The notes: generated by a model not told the origin, from the sequence alone. Counted from the stretch's first letter, positions 25,366 to 34,279 are shown. The stretch: 64,000 nucleotides of DNA from Paraburkholderia eburnea (GCF_002917095.1 NZ_PQGA01000014.1:1-64000), one strand, 5' to 3'. Translations and numbers: made by a program.

Positions 25366-26556
25366 ATGGCCGCACACGCCCAGTTCCATTGGGAAGACCC
25401 GCTGCTGCTCGACCAGCAGCTCACCGAAGACGAGCGCATGGTGCGCGACGCCGCCGCCGCCTATGCGCAGGACAAGCTGTTGCCGCGCGTGGTCGAAGCG
25501 TTCCGCCACGAGAAAACCGACGCCTCGATCTTCCGCGAGATGGGCGAACTCGGCCTGCTCGGCCCGACGATTCCCGAGCAGTACGGCGGCCCGGGTCTCA
25601 ACTACGTCGCCTACGGCCTGATCGCGCGCGAAGTCGAACGCGTGGATTCGGGCTATCGCTCGATGATGTCGGTGCAGTCGTCGCTCGTCATGGTGCCGAT
25701 CTTCGAATTCGGCTCGGACGCGCAGAAGGAGAAGTATCTGCCGAAGCTCGCGAGCGGCGAGTGGATCGGCTGCTTCGGCCTGACCGAGCCGAACCACGGC
25801 TCCGATCCGGGCAGCATGGTCACGCGCGCGAAAAAAGTGAACGGCGGCTATTCGCTCTCGGGCGCGAAGATGTGGATCACCAACTCGCCGATCGCCGACG
25901 TGTTCGTCGTCTGGGCCAAGCTCGAAGAAGACGGCAAGGACGACATCCGCGGCTTCATTCTGGAGAAAGGCTGGAAGGGTCTGTCGGCGCCGGCGATCCA
26001 CGGCAAGGTCGGGCTGCGCGCCTCGATCACGGGCGAGATCGTGCTAGACGAAGTGTTCGTGCCCGAAGAAAACCTCATGCCGGGCGTGAAGGGTTTGCGC
26101 GGACCGTTTACGTGTCTGAATTCGGCGCGCTACGGCATCGCCTGGGGGGCGCTGGGCGCGGCGGAATCGTGCTGGCACACGGCGCGTCAGTACGTGCTCG
26201 ACCGCAAGCAGTTTGGCCGCCCGCTCGCCGCCAACCAGTTGATCCAGAAGAAGCTCGCCGACATGCAGACGGAAATCACGCTCGGCCTGCAAGGCTGCCT
26301 GCGTCTGGGCCGCATGAAGGATGAAGGCACGGCCGCCGTCGAGATCACGTCGATCATGAAGCGCAACTCGTGCGGCAAGTCGCTGGACATTGCGCGCCTC
26401 GCGCGCGACATGCTGGGCGGCAACGGCATCTCGGACGAATTCGGCGTGGCGCGCCACCTCGTGAACCTCGAAGTGGTGAACACCTACGAGGGCACGCACG
26501 ACATCCACGCGCTGATCCTCGGCCGCGCGCAGACGGGCATCCAGGCGTTCTTCTAA
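25366..26556 (+). CDS. gcdH: Glutaryl-CoA dehydrogenase
   Basis: 396 residues. An FAD-dependent acyl-CoA dehydrogenase that converts glutaryl-CoA to crotonyl-CoA plus CO2 in lysine and tryptophan catabolism. Seen: CFGLTEPNHGSDPGSM, WITNSPIADVFVVWAK, RYGIAWGALGAAE, DRKQFGRPL, MLGGNGISDEFGVARH and the catalytic base Glu375 in NTYEGTHDIH. These strings are characteristic of GcdH within the family. GGAGAG precedes the start. Divergent IclR regulator. Confidence 0.96.
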   Translation: MAAHAQFHWEDPLLLDQQLTEDERMVRDAAAAYAQDKLLPRVVEAFRHEKTDASIFREMGELGLLGPTIPEQYGGPGLNYVAYGLIAREVERVDSGYRSMMSVQSSLVMVPIFEFGSDAQKEKYLPKLASGEWIGCFGLTEPNHGSDPGSMVTRAKKVNGGYSLSGAKMWITNSPIADVFVVWAKLEEDGKDDIRGFILEKGWKGLSAPAIHGKVGLRASITGEIVLDEVFVPEENLMPGVKGLRGPFTCLNSARYGIAWGALGAAESCWHTARQYVLDRKQFGRPLAANQLIQKKLADMQTEITLGLQGCLRLGRMKDEGTAAVEITSIMKRNSCGKSLDIARLARDMLGGNGISDEFGVARHLVNLEVVNTYEGTHDIHALILGRAQTGIQAFF

Positions 26557-26580
26557 GCGCTCTCTTCGCTTCAGTTTAAA

Positions 26581-26614
26581 AAAAGCGCCGCACGATCTCA
26601 CGTGCGGCGCTTTT
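26581..26614. terminator. Bidirectional terminator between gcdH and the peroxiredoxin gene
   Basis: AAAAGCGCCGCACG-N6-CGTGCGGCGCTTTT, 14-bp arms in all, with A-run and T-run flanks. Confidence 0.92.
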
Positions 26615-26638
26615 GCTTTTGGCGAACGCGGTGGGTGC

Positions 26639-27277
26639 TTACTTGTTCGGCTGCGGCGTGAGACGCAGATACGGACGCAGCGCCTTGTAGCCCTTCGGGA
26701 ACTTCTGCTTGATGACTTCTTCGTCCTTGAGCGACGGCACGATCACCACGTCGTCACCCTGCTTCCAGTTGCCCGGCGTCGCGACCTGGTAATGGTCGGT
26801 CAATTGCAGCGAATCGATCACGCGCAGGATCTCGTCGAAATTGCGGCCCGTGCTTGCCGGGTATGTGATGATGAGGCGTACCTTCCGGTTCGGATCGATC
26901 ACGAACAGCGAGCGCACCGTCAGCGTCTCGTTCGCATTCGGATGGATCATGTCGTACAGCGTCGACACCTTGCGATCGCCGTCCGCGAGGATCGGGAAGC
27001 CCACGCTCGCGGCCTGGGTTTCGTTGATGTCCTTGATCCATTCGTTGTGCGACTCGGCGTTATCCACCGACAGCGCGATGGTCTTCACATTGCGCTTCTC
27101 GAACTCGTCCTTGAGCCTGGCGGTCAGGCCAAGTTCGGTCGTGCAGACCGGCGTGAAGTCGGCCGGATGCGAGAACAGCACGCCCCAGCTATTGCCGAGC
27201 CACTCATGAAACTTGATGCGGCCAATGCTCGAATCCTGCTCGAAGTCGGGTGCGATATCGCCAAGACGAAGACTCAT
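26639..27277 (-). CDS. 1-Cys peroxiredoxin (Prx6 type)
   Basis: 212 residues. It reduces peroxides in the cytosol. The peroxidatic Cys45 is in DFTPVCTTE; no second conserved resolving Cys is seen, and the long C-terminal region (from about residue 165, with GDDVVIVPSLKDEEVIKQKF in parts) is typical of the Prx6 group. AAAGGAA lies upstream of the ATG. Monocistronic between a terminator and a long leader region. Confidence 0.95.
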   Translation of the reverse strand: MSLRLGDIAPDFEQDSSIGRIKFHEWLGNSWGVLFSHPADFTPVCTTELGLTARLKDEFEKRNVKTIALSVDNAESHNEWIKDINETQAASVGFPILADGDRKVSTLYDMIHPNANETLTVRSLFVIDPNRKVRLIITYPASTGRNFDEILRVIDSLQLTDHYQVATPGNWKQGDDVVIVPSLKDEEVIKQKFPKGYKALRPYLRLTPQPNK

Positions 27278-27730
27278 GGTGCGGGTTCCTTTGAACGAAG
27301 TGGGCGGCACCTGGGTCGGCCCGCCCGTTGATCCAATGTGACGCGATGCGTTGCCATGCTGGCGCGAAGCGAGCGATGCGCCGGTGGACATTCACGACAA
27401 TGAAGCATACAGGGCAGGCTCATGCCCCGCGAACGAACATCGGTTCACACTGGTATGAGTTTTTGTAATTTTGAAATCCGGCGCGAAAACTTTACGTGCC
27501 AGATCATCTCCCTGTCTTTGCCTGGCGCTTTTCGTCGCGCAGACTGGAAGCGGTACCGCAAGCGCAGTGCCTACGCGCCATCCTTGATTCAACAGCGAAA
27601 ATCGCACTTGCAGGAACGAATCGTGCGTCGGTTTATCGACGAACGGACAGCGTGGGCGGCGCGCCACGCTTGCCAGCGCCCGTATCTTTGTTACGATTCA
27701 CGCGTAATGTGACACGATGGGAGCCAGTCA
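27278..27730. other. Gene-free stretch between divergent peroxiredoxin and DUF883 genes
   Basis: About 450 bp, with a relatively AT-rich part near 27440-27490. It must hold both promoters, but I could not define a convincing -35/-10 pair. No coding frame is convincing. Confidence 0.5.
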
Positions 27731-28033
27731 ATGTCAGAAGTCAATAAGGAGAGGCTGATGTCGGATATCAAAACCGTCCTCGCGGATGCAGAGGACCTGC
27801 TCAAGCAAGCGGCGAGCGCCACGGGCGAACGGGCTTCGGAGCTACGCGAAACGGCCCTCTCGCGCCTGAAGCAGGCGAAGGAAAAGGCGGCGGACGTTCA
27901 GGTCGTCGTCGTCGAGAAGGGCAAGAAGGCTGCGCGTGCGACCGATGACTACGTACACGAACATCCGTGGACATCGATCGGCATCGCTGCCGGCGTCGGC
28001 GTGCTCGTGGGCTTGCTGATCAACCGCAAGTAA
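27731..28033 (+). CDS. DUF883 (ElaB/YqjD/CsbD-like) membrane-anchored protein
   Basis: 100 residues. A long charged helix (SDIKTVLADAEDLLKQAAS, then LRETALSRLKQAKEKAADV) precedes one C-terminal membrane segment with a GIAAGVGVLVGLL glycine pattern and terminal NRK. In E. coli, YqjD and ElaB of this family bind ribosomes at the membrane in stationary phase. A second start at 27758 also has AAGGAG in front. First gene of a run with the holin-like and DUF3318 genes. Confidence 0.9.
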   Translation: MSEVNKERLMSDIKTVLADAEDLLKQAASATGERASELRETALSRLKQAKEKAADVQVVVVEKGKKAARATDDYVHEHPWTSIGIAAGVGVLVGLLINRK

Positions 28034-28247
28034 GCGCCGAAGCCTTCCGTCAGACGGCCGCCGCGCCGCCTGGCGGGCCGTTCGCGCCTGTGCCATGGCA
28101 AGCCGACGAGCATCGGCGCGAACCGCTTCGGCCCGGCGCTCAACCAGCAGGCCGGTGCGCCACACCGGCCTGTCTTTTCTGGGCGCTTTTTCGCGCAGCT
28201 TGGGCGCGCCCGCCAACACGCATGCGTTGGCGCAACTTTCACTCGCC

Positions 28248-28631
28248 ATGACGACAGACACCCGCTCGCAGCACGAACATGGGCCGTTGCGCCGTCTCCT
28301 CGGCTCCGCGTTCTCGATCATCCAGACGCGGCTCGAACTGATCGGCATCGAACTGGCCGAAGAAAAGGAACGCCTGCTGGGCGTGCTCTTTCTCGGACTC
28401 GCGGCGATGATGCTGGCGACCATGGCGTTGATCGCGCTGACCGCGCTCATCGCGATCGCGTTCTGGGACACCTGGCGCTGGCAGGCGCTTGCCGGGATCA
28501 CGCTCGTCTACGCGCTCGCCGCCCTCGTCTGCGCACTCAAGGCGCGCCAGGGACTGCGCAATGCGCCGCTGGTCTTCCAGGCGACGCTCGAAGAATTCGA
28601 GAAAGACCGCGAAATCCTTCGCAAACCCTAG
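28248..28631 (+). CDS. Phage holin family (YqjE-like) membrane protein
   Basis: 127 residues. LRRLLGSAFSIIQTRLELIGIELAEEKERL leads into two adjacent membrane segments (about residues 45-70 and 78-97) and a charged C-terminal tail (ATLEEFEKDREIL). This is the YqjE/holin_3_6 pattern; in this DUF883 context it is a chromosomal envelope protein, not a lysis gene. It lies 214 bp after the DUF883 gene and 19 bp before the DUF3318 gene. Confidence 0.87.
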   Translation: MTTDTRSQHEHGPLRRLLGSAFSIIQTRLELIGIELAEEKERLLGVLFLGLAAMMLATMALIALTALIAIAFWDTWRWQALAGITLVYALAALVCALKARQGLRNAPLVFQATLEEFEKDREILRKP

Positions 28632-28650
28632 CATCGACGCCCTGAGCCCC

Positions 28651-29142
28651 ATGAGCCAACTTCGACCGGATCAAGCTTTCCGCCCCACGCGCCCGCACAG
28701 CCGCGATCTCTCGACGCCGCAGATGCGCGCACTGCGCAAGGAACTGCTGCTCGTGCGCGCGAGCGTCGAACGCGCCGAAATGGCCGTCTCGATCATCGAA
28801 TTGCGCGAGTCCGTCACGCACTTCAGCTGGCTGCGCTTTCTCGTGCCGGGCTTTGGCCGCGCAGCCGCGAGCGCGTCGGGTTCGACGGGCGCCATGGGTG
28901 CGCTGGGCGGCGGCTTCGGCAATCTGCTCAAGCAATACCCGCTCTTGAGCTCGCTCATCTCGCTCGTGGTGGCAAAGCCGCTGCGCGACGGCATCGCCTC
29001 GGCAGCGAAGCCCGTCGTCAAGTGGGGCGGCCTCGCCTTTACCGCGTATGAAGCCTGGCGCGTGTGGCAGCAGATGCGCCGTCAGCGCGATGCTGGCACC
29101 GCCCGCCGCGCCGCGTCCGAAGAGGACGATCTCACGGGTTGA
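28651..29142 (+). CDS. DUF3318 (YqjK-like) protein
   Basis: 163 residues. A polar N-terminus with LSTPQMRALRKELLLVRASVERAEM is followed by hydrophobic, Gly-rich segments (FLVPGFGRAAASASG, then YPLLSSLISLVVAKPL) and a charged tail. It occupies the position of YqjK in the yqjD-yqjE-yqjK-like module. Membrane-associated; function unknown. Confidence 0.8.
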   Translation: MSQLRPDQAFRPTRPHSRDLSTPQMRALRKELLLVRASVERAEMAVSIIELRESVTHFSWLRFLVPGFGRAAASASGSTGAMGALGGGFGNLLKQYPLLSSLISLVVAKPLRDGIASAAKPVVKWGGLAFTAYEAWRVWQQMRRQRDAGTARRAASEEDDLTG

Positions 29143-29175
29143 GCCGATGCCTGGGCTGCCGGCCCGAGCGCGTGC

Positions 29176-29601
29176 TCATCCATGGTCTTTCCAGCAGTCG
29201 CGCGTGGCGGGGCTCATGCCCGATGCTTCTTCGTTGCTGCGCACGCCATTCGCATCGAGCACGAATGCGCCGCACGGGTCGTCGCGCATCGGCCCTGACT
29301 GCGTGGGCGACGCCACGATCGCATAGCCGCCATTCGCTTCATCCGCTGCCCTCAGCTTCAACCGATAAACCGCGTTGCCGGACGGCGGCGCCTGGTCGAT
29401 GCCCGCCGGCAGCGACGCAGCCGCAGCCCCTTGCGCATCGACATACTGCGCCGCGCGATAGAGCGCCGCGACGGCATCGATGCGATGGCCGCGGGCAATC
29501 TGGCTATGCCAACCCGGCAGCGCGAATGCCGCGACAATAGCGGCGACGGCCAGCGCGATCATCATCTCCAGTAACGTAAAGCCATGGGCAACGCGTCGCA
29601 T
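29176..29601 (-). CDS. pilE: Type IV pilin-like protein PilE
   Basis: 141 residues. A short leader ends in Gly before FTLLEMMIALAVAAIVAAF, the class III prepilin signal and hydrophobic helix; Glu5 of the mature protein is present. Two Cys near the C-terminus (DDPCGAF, RDCWKD) can form the D-loop disulfide. As last gene of the fimT-pilV-pilW-pilX run it is a minor pilin that primes pilus assembly. It starts 20 bp after pilX; no pilY1 lies between. Confidence 0.9.
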   Translation of the reverse strand: MRRVAHGFTLLEMMIALAVAAIVAAFALPGWHSQIARGHRIDAVAALYRAAQYVDAQGAAAASLPAGIDQAPPSGNAVYRLKLRAADEANGGYAIVASPTQSGPMRDDPCGAFVLDANGVRSNEEASGMSPATRDCWKDHG

Positions 29602-29621
29602 CGCTTGCTCTCTCCCGCTCC

Positions 29622-30119
29622 TCAAAAGGGCCGCGCGACGACGCGCCGCCAATGACGCTCGACATGCGCGCCGTCGAGCACGATCTGCATTTGCAGCCAG
29701 CTTTGCGCGTCTTGCGTCGCGCCGAAGCCTCGCGCCGTGATGAGCCAGGCGCGCGCGGCGGGCCGCGTTTCGATACGCCAGGCTTCCACGAGACATTGCG
29801 GTGCGCGTACCGAACCGGGCCACGCGGACGCTGGCGTTGTCGCGAATGCCTCGAAGCTGTCCTGACGCCGCCATTGCTGCGGCTCGCCGGCCTGTGCCGG
29901 CGACACCGAGGCCGCGCCGTCGATCAACGCACGCGAGCAAAGCATCAAAGCCCCATCGGCGGCGTGAAAGGACTGCAGTTGATCGAGGACGGCGGCAGCA
30001 TTGCGCCCTTCGAAAAGTGCCGCTTCAAACCATGCCGCCGACGTCACCAGCATCATCGAGGCGATCAGCAACACGACCGGCAACGCGACGCCGCGCTCGG
30101 GCTTTCTCGCGAGTCTCAT
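29622..30119 (-). CDS. pilX: Pilus assembly protein PilX
   Basis: 165 residues. N-terminus MRLARKPERG then VALPVVLLIASMMLVTSAAW: the prepilin-like PilX signal with a hydrophobic helix that lacks the usual Glu5, as often in PilX/GspK-type proteins. Two Cys lie further in. Its ATG overlaps the pilW stop (ATGA), implying translational coupling. Confidence 0.85.
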   Translation of the reverse strand: MRLARKPERGVALPVVLLIASMMLVTSAAWFEAALFEGRNAAAVLDQLQSFHAADGALMLCSRALIDGAASVSPAQAGEPQQWRRQDSFEAFATTPASAWPGSVRAPQCLVEAWRIETRPAARAWLITARGFGATQDAQSWLQMQIVLDGAHVERHWRRVVARPF

Positions 30120-30919
30120 GATTGCGCCCACAGCACGTTGCGCAGCACCACATGCCGCCAGAACGCCTGGCGAGCGCGTCCGTCGCTGGCCGCAAGCGAT
30201 GCGCCGTCGCAATCGACGTAGCGCACGCGACGCCCGAGGGCCGCGCCACGCACGAGCACGCAGAGATCGACGGCGACAACCCCGTCCCAGCTCTCACGCG
30301 ACATCGTGGCGGCGTCCACGGCCTGCGCCGCGCCGGTGATCCAGTAGCGCAACCGCAAGCGCTCGACGCCTTCCACGAGCGGCTGCGCCGTGCCGATCTT
30401 GCCGGTGCCCTCGCAATAAAGCTCGGGCTCGCCGGTCGACGTACTGGTTTTGGCGTGAAAGCGGTTGAGCACCTCGCCCGGCGACGCACCGACCGCTTGC
30501 CCAAGGCAATCGGTGACCTCCCCATTGGCCGCGAGCCATGTCGATTCGGCGTCGCCGCGATAGCGCACCGCGATGCCGTCCGAGCGGCCCGACAAGGTCT
30601 CGCAGCTCAGGTTCGCGATGGCGCCCGTGGGACGCCCCGCCGTACAGCCGAAAATCGGCGGCCCTGAAAGCGCGGCGGTATCGTCGGCGGATACGAAGCC
30701 GGCCATCTGGATCTGTTCGCCGATGAGCGTCAGGGCGTTCACGCCCGCCTCGTGGATTCGCGCGGCGTCGGTCGCATACGCAAATGCCTGGCGCTGCGAA
30801 CGATAAGCTGCGACAGCGCCGACGATCACAATCAGCCCAAGCGCGAGCGCGATCGTGAATTCCAGCAGCGTGTGCCCCGCTCCCCCGCGCCCATGCCCAC
30901 GCGGCAAGAGGCGCCTCAT
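30116..30919 (-). CDS. pilW: Pilus assembly protein PilW
   Basis: 267 residues. Leader with several Arg ending in GGAG, then HTLLEFTIALALGLIVIVG, the prepilin helix with Glu at mature position 5. The body includes PPIFGCTAGRPTGAI, DGIAVRYRGD and GVERLRLRYWI, all typical of PilW minor pilins. The start at 30919 overlaps the pilV stop (ATGA); a further in-frame ATG at 30943 is less likely. Confidence 0.9.
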   Translation of the reverse strand: MRRLLPRGHGRGGAGHTLLEFTIALALGLIVIVGAVAAYRSQRQAFAYATDAARIHEAGVNALTLIGEQIQMAGFVSADDTAALSGPPIFGCTAGRPTGAIANLSCETLSGRSDGIAVRYRGDAESTWLAANGEVTDCLGQAVGASPGEVLNRFHAKTSTSTGEPELYCEGTGKIGTAQPLVEGVERLRLRYWITGAAQAVDAATMSRESWDGVVAVDLCVLVRGAALGRRVRYVDCDGASLAASDGRARQAFWRHVVLRNVLWAQS

Positions 30920-31296
30920 GGCGCAAACGCGAGCGCAACGCATACCCGGCCTTCTTCTGTTGCTATTGCGTCAGTGCAGCCGGCCTCCGGCGCAGCTTCA
31001 TCGCGCGGCGCGGCCCATGAAAGTGCAATCTGCGAGCCTGAGACACTCACCTGCCCGTTCGGCACAAGCGTGGCAGCGCGCGCACGCCATTGATCGCGCG
31101 CAGCCGCGCCGCTTGCAAGCGCCGCTTCGCCCACCGCATCGACGGCAAACGCAGCACGCGCAAGCATCGCGCTGGCCGAAGCATGTCGCGCGAGACCAAG
31201 CTGCGCGCTCAGCAGGCCCAAACCGCACGCCGCCATCAACGCCATCGCCAGCGAGACTTCAAGCAGCGCCGAACCATCCTGCGCACGCCGGCTCAT
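30916..31296 (-). CDS. pilV: Type IV minor pilin PilV
   Basis: 126 residues. MSRRAQDG then SALLEVSLAMALMAACGLGLLS, a prepilin leader and hydrophobic helix. The body is short; Cys near the C-terminus (EAGCTDAI, GRVCVAL). The start overlaps the fimT stop (ATGA). Confidence 0.87.
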   Translation of the reverse strand: MSRRAQDGSALLEVSLAMALMAACGLGLLSAQLGLARHASASAMLARAAFAVDAVGEAALASGAAARDQWRARAATLVPNGQVSVSGSQIALSWAAPRDEAAPEAGCTDAIATEEGRVCVALAFAP

Positions 31297-31829
31297 GACG
31301 CAGCTCCACACGCTCCGTCGCTGATGCGCGCGCGGCCACCCGCCGCGACACGTATGCAACGCCGCCAGGCAGCACCGCGCGTGGAGGTCGACGAAACACG
31401 CGGCGCGATCTCGAAATTGCGCAGACTGCCGATCGTCTGTCCCGCGGGCGGCGTGAAAGTCAGCGTCGTGAGCGTGGACGCCACGCCGATCTCGTCGAGC
31501 GACGGTTGCATGCGCAACAGCACCGACGCGCCCGCACGCTCGGCCATCACCGCCCAGCCGCACGACCAGTCGGCCAAACCTGACGGACAACGCTTGCCCG
31601 CCGGGAGGCACTGGCGCGTCGTGTCGATCCGGCACACGGACACGCGCGCCTTGCGCCGGATCGCTTCGCTGCGCGCGTAAGACAGCGTGCCCAGCAGCGC
31701 ATTCGCGCGCGCATCGACCTGATCGCGCACGCGCCACGCGACAAACGCGGGCGCACTCGCACTCGCGCAGATCGCGATCAGGACAATCACGGCCATCGTC
31801 TCCAGCAGGGTGAAGCCGCGCTGTTTCAT
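31293..31829 (-). CDS. fimT: Type IV minor pilin FimT/FimU (GspH family)
   Basis: 178 residues. MKQRG then FTLLETMAVIVLIAICASASA: class III prepilin signal. The GspH/FimT core has SYARSEAIRRKARVSVC and a C-terminal ARISDGAC. First gene of the minor pilin operon; AAGGA lies 6 nt before the ATG, and a -35/-10 pair precedes it. Confidence 0.9.
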   Translation of the reverse strand: MKQRGFTLLETMAVIVLIAICASASAPAFVAWRVRDQVDARANALLGTLSYARSEAIRRKARVSVCRIDTTRQCLPAGKRCPSGLADWSCGWAVMAERAGASVLLRMQPSLDEIGVASTLTTLTFTPPAGQTIGSLRNFEIAPRVSSTSTRGAAWRRCIRVAAGGRARISDGACGAAS

Positions 31830-31860
31830 CTGCAATCCTTATCGTTGAGGGATTGCGATC

Positions 31861-31889
31861 AATTTATCGATCAACGCGAAACGGAACAA
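31861..31889 (-). promoter_or_regulatory. Likely promoter of the minor pilin operon
   Basis: On the - strand TTGTTC (31889-31884), 17-nt spacer, TAAATT (31866-31861), about 32 bp before the fimT ATG. Confidence 0.6.
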
Positions 31890-32023
31890 TTAGCCGAACG
31901 GCTAGCTATCGCGCACGCGATCCGCTCGCGAGAATGCGAGGGTCACGAGCAACGGCAAGGAGAAGGGAAATGCGGAAGGAAGAAATGCGCCTGCAAACAC
32001 GCGTGCAAGCGCGGCGCCGTCGT

Positions 32024-32506
32024 TCAGCGCTTCTTGGGCGGCGTGGCCGCGCCGCTCGCACGGCGGAATTCCTCGATCACGTCCTCGAATTCGGAGACGT
32101 CCTCGAAGCGCCGGTACACGGACGCAAAACGCACGAAGGCCACTTTATCGAGCTCGCGCAGCTCGCCCATCACAAGCTCGCCAAGACGCTCGCTGCGCAC
32201 TTCGCGCTCGCCGCTACCGAGCAATTGATACTCGATGCGGGCAACCGCCGCGTCGATCGCGTCGGCAGCAACGGGCCGCTTGCGCAGCGCCAGTTGCATG
32301 CTCGCCATGATCTTGCGGCGGTCGAATTCCGTGCGGCTGCCATCCTTCTTGACGATGGCCGGCATCGCCAGCTCGACCCGCTCGTACGTCGTGAAACGCT
32401 TGTCGCAGGCCGGGCAGCGACGGCGGCGCCGGATCGCGGCGCCGTCCTCGGACACGCGCGAGTCCACCACTTGCGTGTCTTCATGCCGGCAGAAGGGGCA
32501 GCGCAT
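32024..32506 (-). CDS. nrdR: Transcriptional repressor NrdR
   Basis: 160 residues. An N-terminal zinc ribbon (CPFC at 3-6 and CPAC near 32-35) is followed by the ATP-cone domain (IVKKDGSRTEFDRRKI onward). It represses ribonucleotide reductase genes in response to dNTP/ATP levels. It starts 18 bp after the glyA stop, so glyA-nrdR form an operon. The last residues are basic (PPKKR). Confidence 0.97.
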   Translation of the reverse strand: MRCPFCRHEDTQVVDSRVSEDGAAIRRRRRCPACDKRFTTYERVELAMPAIVKKDGSRTEFDRRKIMASMQLALRKRPVAADAIDAAVARIEYQLLGSGEREVRSERLGELVMGELRELDKVAFVRFASVYRRFEDVSEFEDVIEEFRRASGAATPPKKR

Positions 32507-32524
32507 ACTGGCTCGGCGCCTGTC

Positions 32525-33772
32525 TTAACCGTAGACCGGGAAACGCCTGGTCAGCTCCGAGACCTGTGCGCGCACGCGCTCGATCGTCGCTGCGTCTTCC
32601 GGGTTCTCCAGCACGTCGGCGATGAGGTTGCCCACTTGCTCGGCTTCCTTCACGCCGAAACCGCGCGTGGTCATCGCCGGCGAACCCAGGCGGATGCCCG
32701 AGGTCACGAACGGCTTTTCCGGATCGTTCGGGATCGCGTTCTTGTTGACCGTGATGTGAGCGGCGCCCAGCACGGCTTCCGCTGCCTTGCCCGTGATGTT
32801 CTTCGCGCGCAGGTCGACCAGCATCACGTGGCTTTCCGTGCGGCCCGAGACGATGCGCAGACCGCGCTTGACCAGCGTTTCGGCCAGCACGCGGGCGTTC
32901 TCGACCACTTGCTGCTGATAGGTCTTGAATTCCGGCGTCGCGGCTTCCTTGAACGCCACCGCCTTGCCGGCGATCACGTGCATCAGCGGGCCGCCCTGGA
33001 TACCGGGGAAGATCGCCGAATTGATGGCCTTTTCGTGCTCGGCCTTCATCAGGATCACGCCGCCGCGCGGGCCGCGCAGGCTCTTGTGCGTGGTCGTGGT
33101 GACGAAGTCGGCGTGCGGCACCGGGTTCGGGTAGACGCCCGCGGCGATCAGGCCCGCGTAGTGCGCCATGTCGACCATGAAGTACGCGCCCACGGCCTTG
33201 GCGACCTTGGCGATGCGTTCGAAGTCGATGCGCAGCGCGAACGCCGACGCGCCCGCGATGATGAGCTTCGGCTTGGTTTCGTGAGCGCGCTGCTCCAGCG
33301 CTTCGTAATCGATGTCTTCGTTCGCGTCCAGGCCGTAGCTGACGACGTTGAACCACTTGCCGCTCATGTTCAGCGCCATGCCGTGCGTGAGGTGACCGCC
33401 TTCGGCGAGGCTCATGCCCATGATGGTGTCGCCCGGCTTGAGCACGGCGAAGAACACGCCCTGGTTGGCCTGCGAACCCGAGTTCGGCTGCACGTTGGCG
33501 GCTTCGGCGCCGAACAGCGCCTTCACACGGTCGATCGCGAGCTGCTCGACGACATCGACGTTTTCGCAGCCGCCGTAGTAACGCTTGCCGGGATAGCCTT
33601 CGGCGTATTTGTTGGTGAGCTGCGAGCCCTGCGCGGCCATGACGGCGGGCGAGGTGTAGTTTTCCGACGCGATCAGTTCGATGTGATCTTCCTGACGGCG
33701 GTTCTCAAGTTCGATCGCGGCGAAGAGTTCGGGATCGACTTTGGCGATGGTGCTTTCGGCTCTGTCAAACAT
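32525..33772 (-). CDS. glyA: Serine hydroxymethyltransferase
   Basis: 415 residues. PLP enzyme interconverting serine and glycine with tetrahydrofolate. PLP-binding Lys230 in TTTTHKSLRGPRGG; HIELIASENYTS at the N-terminus; DMAHYAGLIA and a C-terminal GIRLGSPAMTTRGFG. First gene of the glyA-nrdR operon; GGAACC precedes the start at 33772. Confidence 0.99.
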   Translation of the reverse strand: MFDRAESTIAKVDPELFAAIELENRRQEDHIELIASENYTSPAVMAAQGSQLTNKYAEGYPGKRYYGGCENVDVVEQLAIDRVKALFGAEAANVQPNSGSQANQGVFFAVLKPGDTIMGMSLAEGGHLTHGMALNMSGKWFNVVSYGLDANEDIDYEALEQRAHETKPKLIIAGASAFALRIDFERIAKVAKAVGAYFMVDMAHYAGLIAAGVYPNPVPHADFVTTTTHKSLRGPRGGVILMKAEHEKAINSAIFPGIQGGPLMHVIAGKAVAFKEAATPEFKTYQQQVVENARVLAETLVKRGLRIVSGRTESHVMLVDLRAKNITGKAAEAVLGAAHITVNKNAIPNDPEKPFVTSGIRLGSPAMTTRGFGVKEAEQVGNLIADVLENPEDAATIERVRAQVSELTRRFPVYG

Positions 33773-34279
33773 ACGGGTTCCGTTAAGTGTGTTCAGGTTG
33801 ACCGGGTCTCGCGCGGAACGCGTAGCGGGTACGCGGCGCTGCTGGCGAAGAGGCCAGCCTTGGCGTGGCGGAAAAAGGTGCCGCACACGCGAGGCAGGAC
33901 AGCCCGTGCAGCGCTATTGAAAGCGCGCGGATCTCGGCTGCCCAGGCGAACGGCAAAACGGCACCCCGCGCTTCACGGTGGGTCGTTCCACCTTGAGTTC
34001 CTGATCGCGCCGCGCTTTGCGCAGCTTGACGGGCAATTGTTACAACCGCGATCACACGCGCAGTCGCAACGCCGCCCCTTCGGGAACCCTATCGCCAGTC
34101 ACGCAGGGATTGAGCGCGTTAGTGTATTGGATGCGCCCATATTAGGCAACCGGACCGCCTTCGCGCCCCGTGAGGCACGACTGGCGCGGCTTGCGCGGGT
34201 GTTGCCGCTTCCTTGCCGCAGCGCGGCATTGGAAGTAGGCTTTCCCCTTTCCTCGCCTTCTACCGACCAGGGAGCCACC
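33773..34279. other. Gene-free stretch between divergent glyA and the SDR gene
   Basis: About 505 bp. I looked for a glycine, THF or SAH-type leader in front of glyA and saw none that I could support. Nothing else recognisable. Confidence 0.5.

Noticed and set aside
27707..27713. TGTGACA as a second ECF41 promoter box
   Set aside because: On the - strand the sequence 16 nt downstream is ACAA, not CGTC, and no gene starts appropriately on that strand.
28248..28631. Holin-like protein as evidence of a prophage
   Set aside because: It sits in a conserved envelope module with DUF883 and DUF3318 genes; no lysin, capsid, tail or integrase genes are present.
31853..34279. Long + strand open frame across nrdR and glyA
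   Set aside because: Arg/His-rich translation without family features; only the final 248 residues, from 34280, are a real SDR.
33773..34279. Riboswitch in front of glyA
   Set aside because: I saw no glycine, THF or SAH-type conserved core; nothing can be supported.
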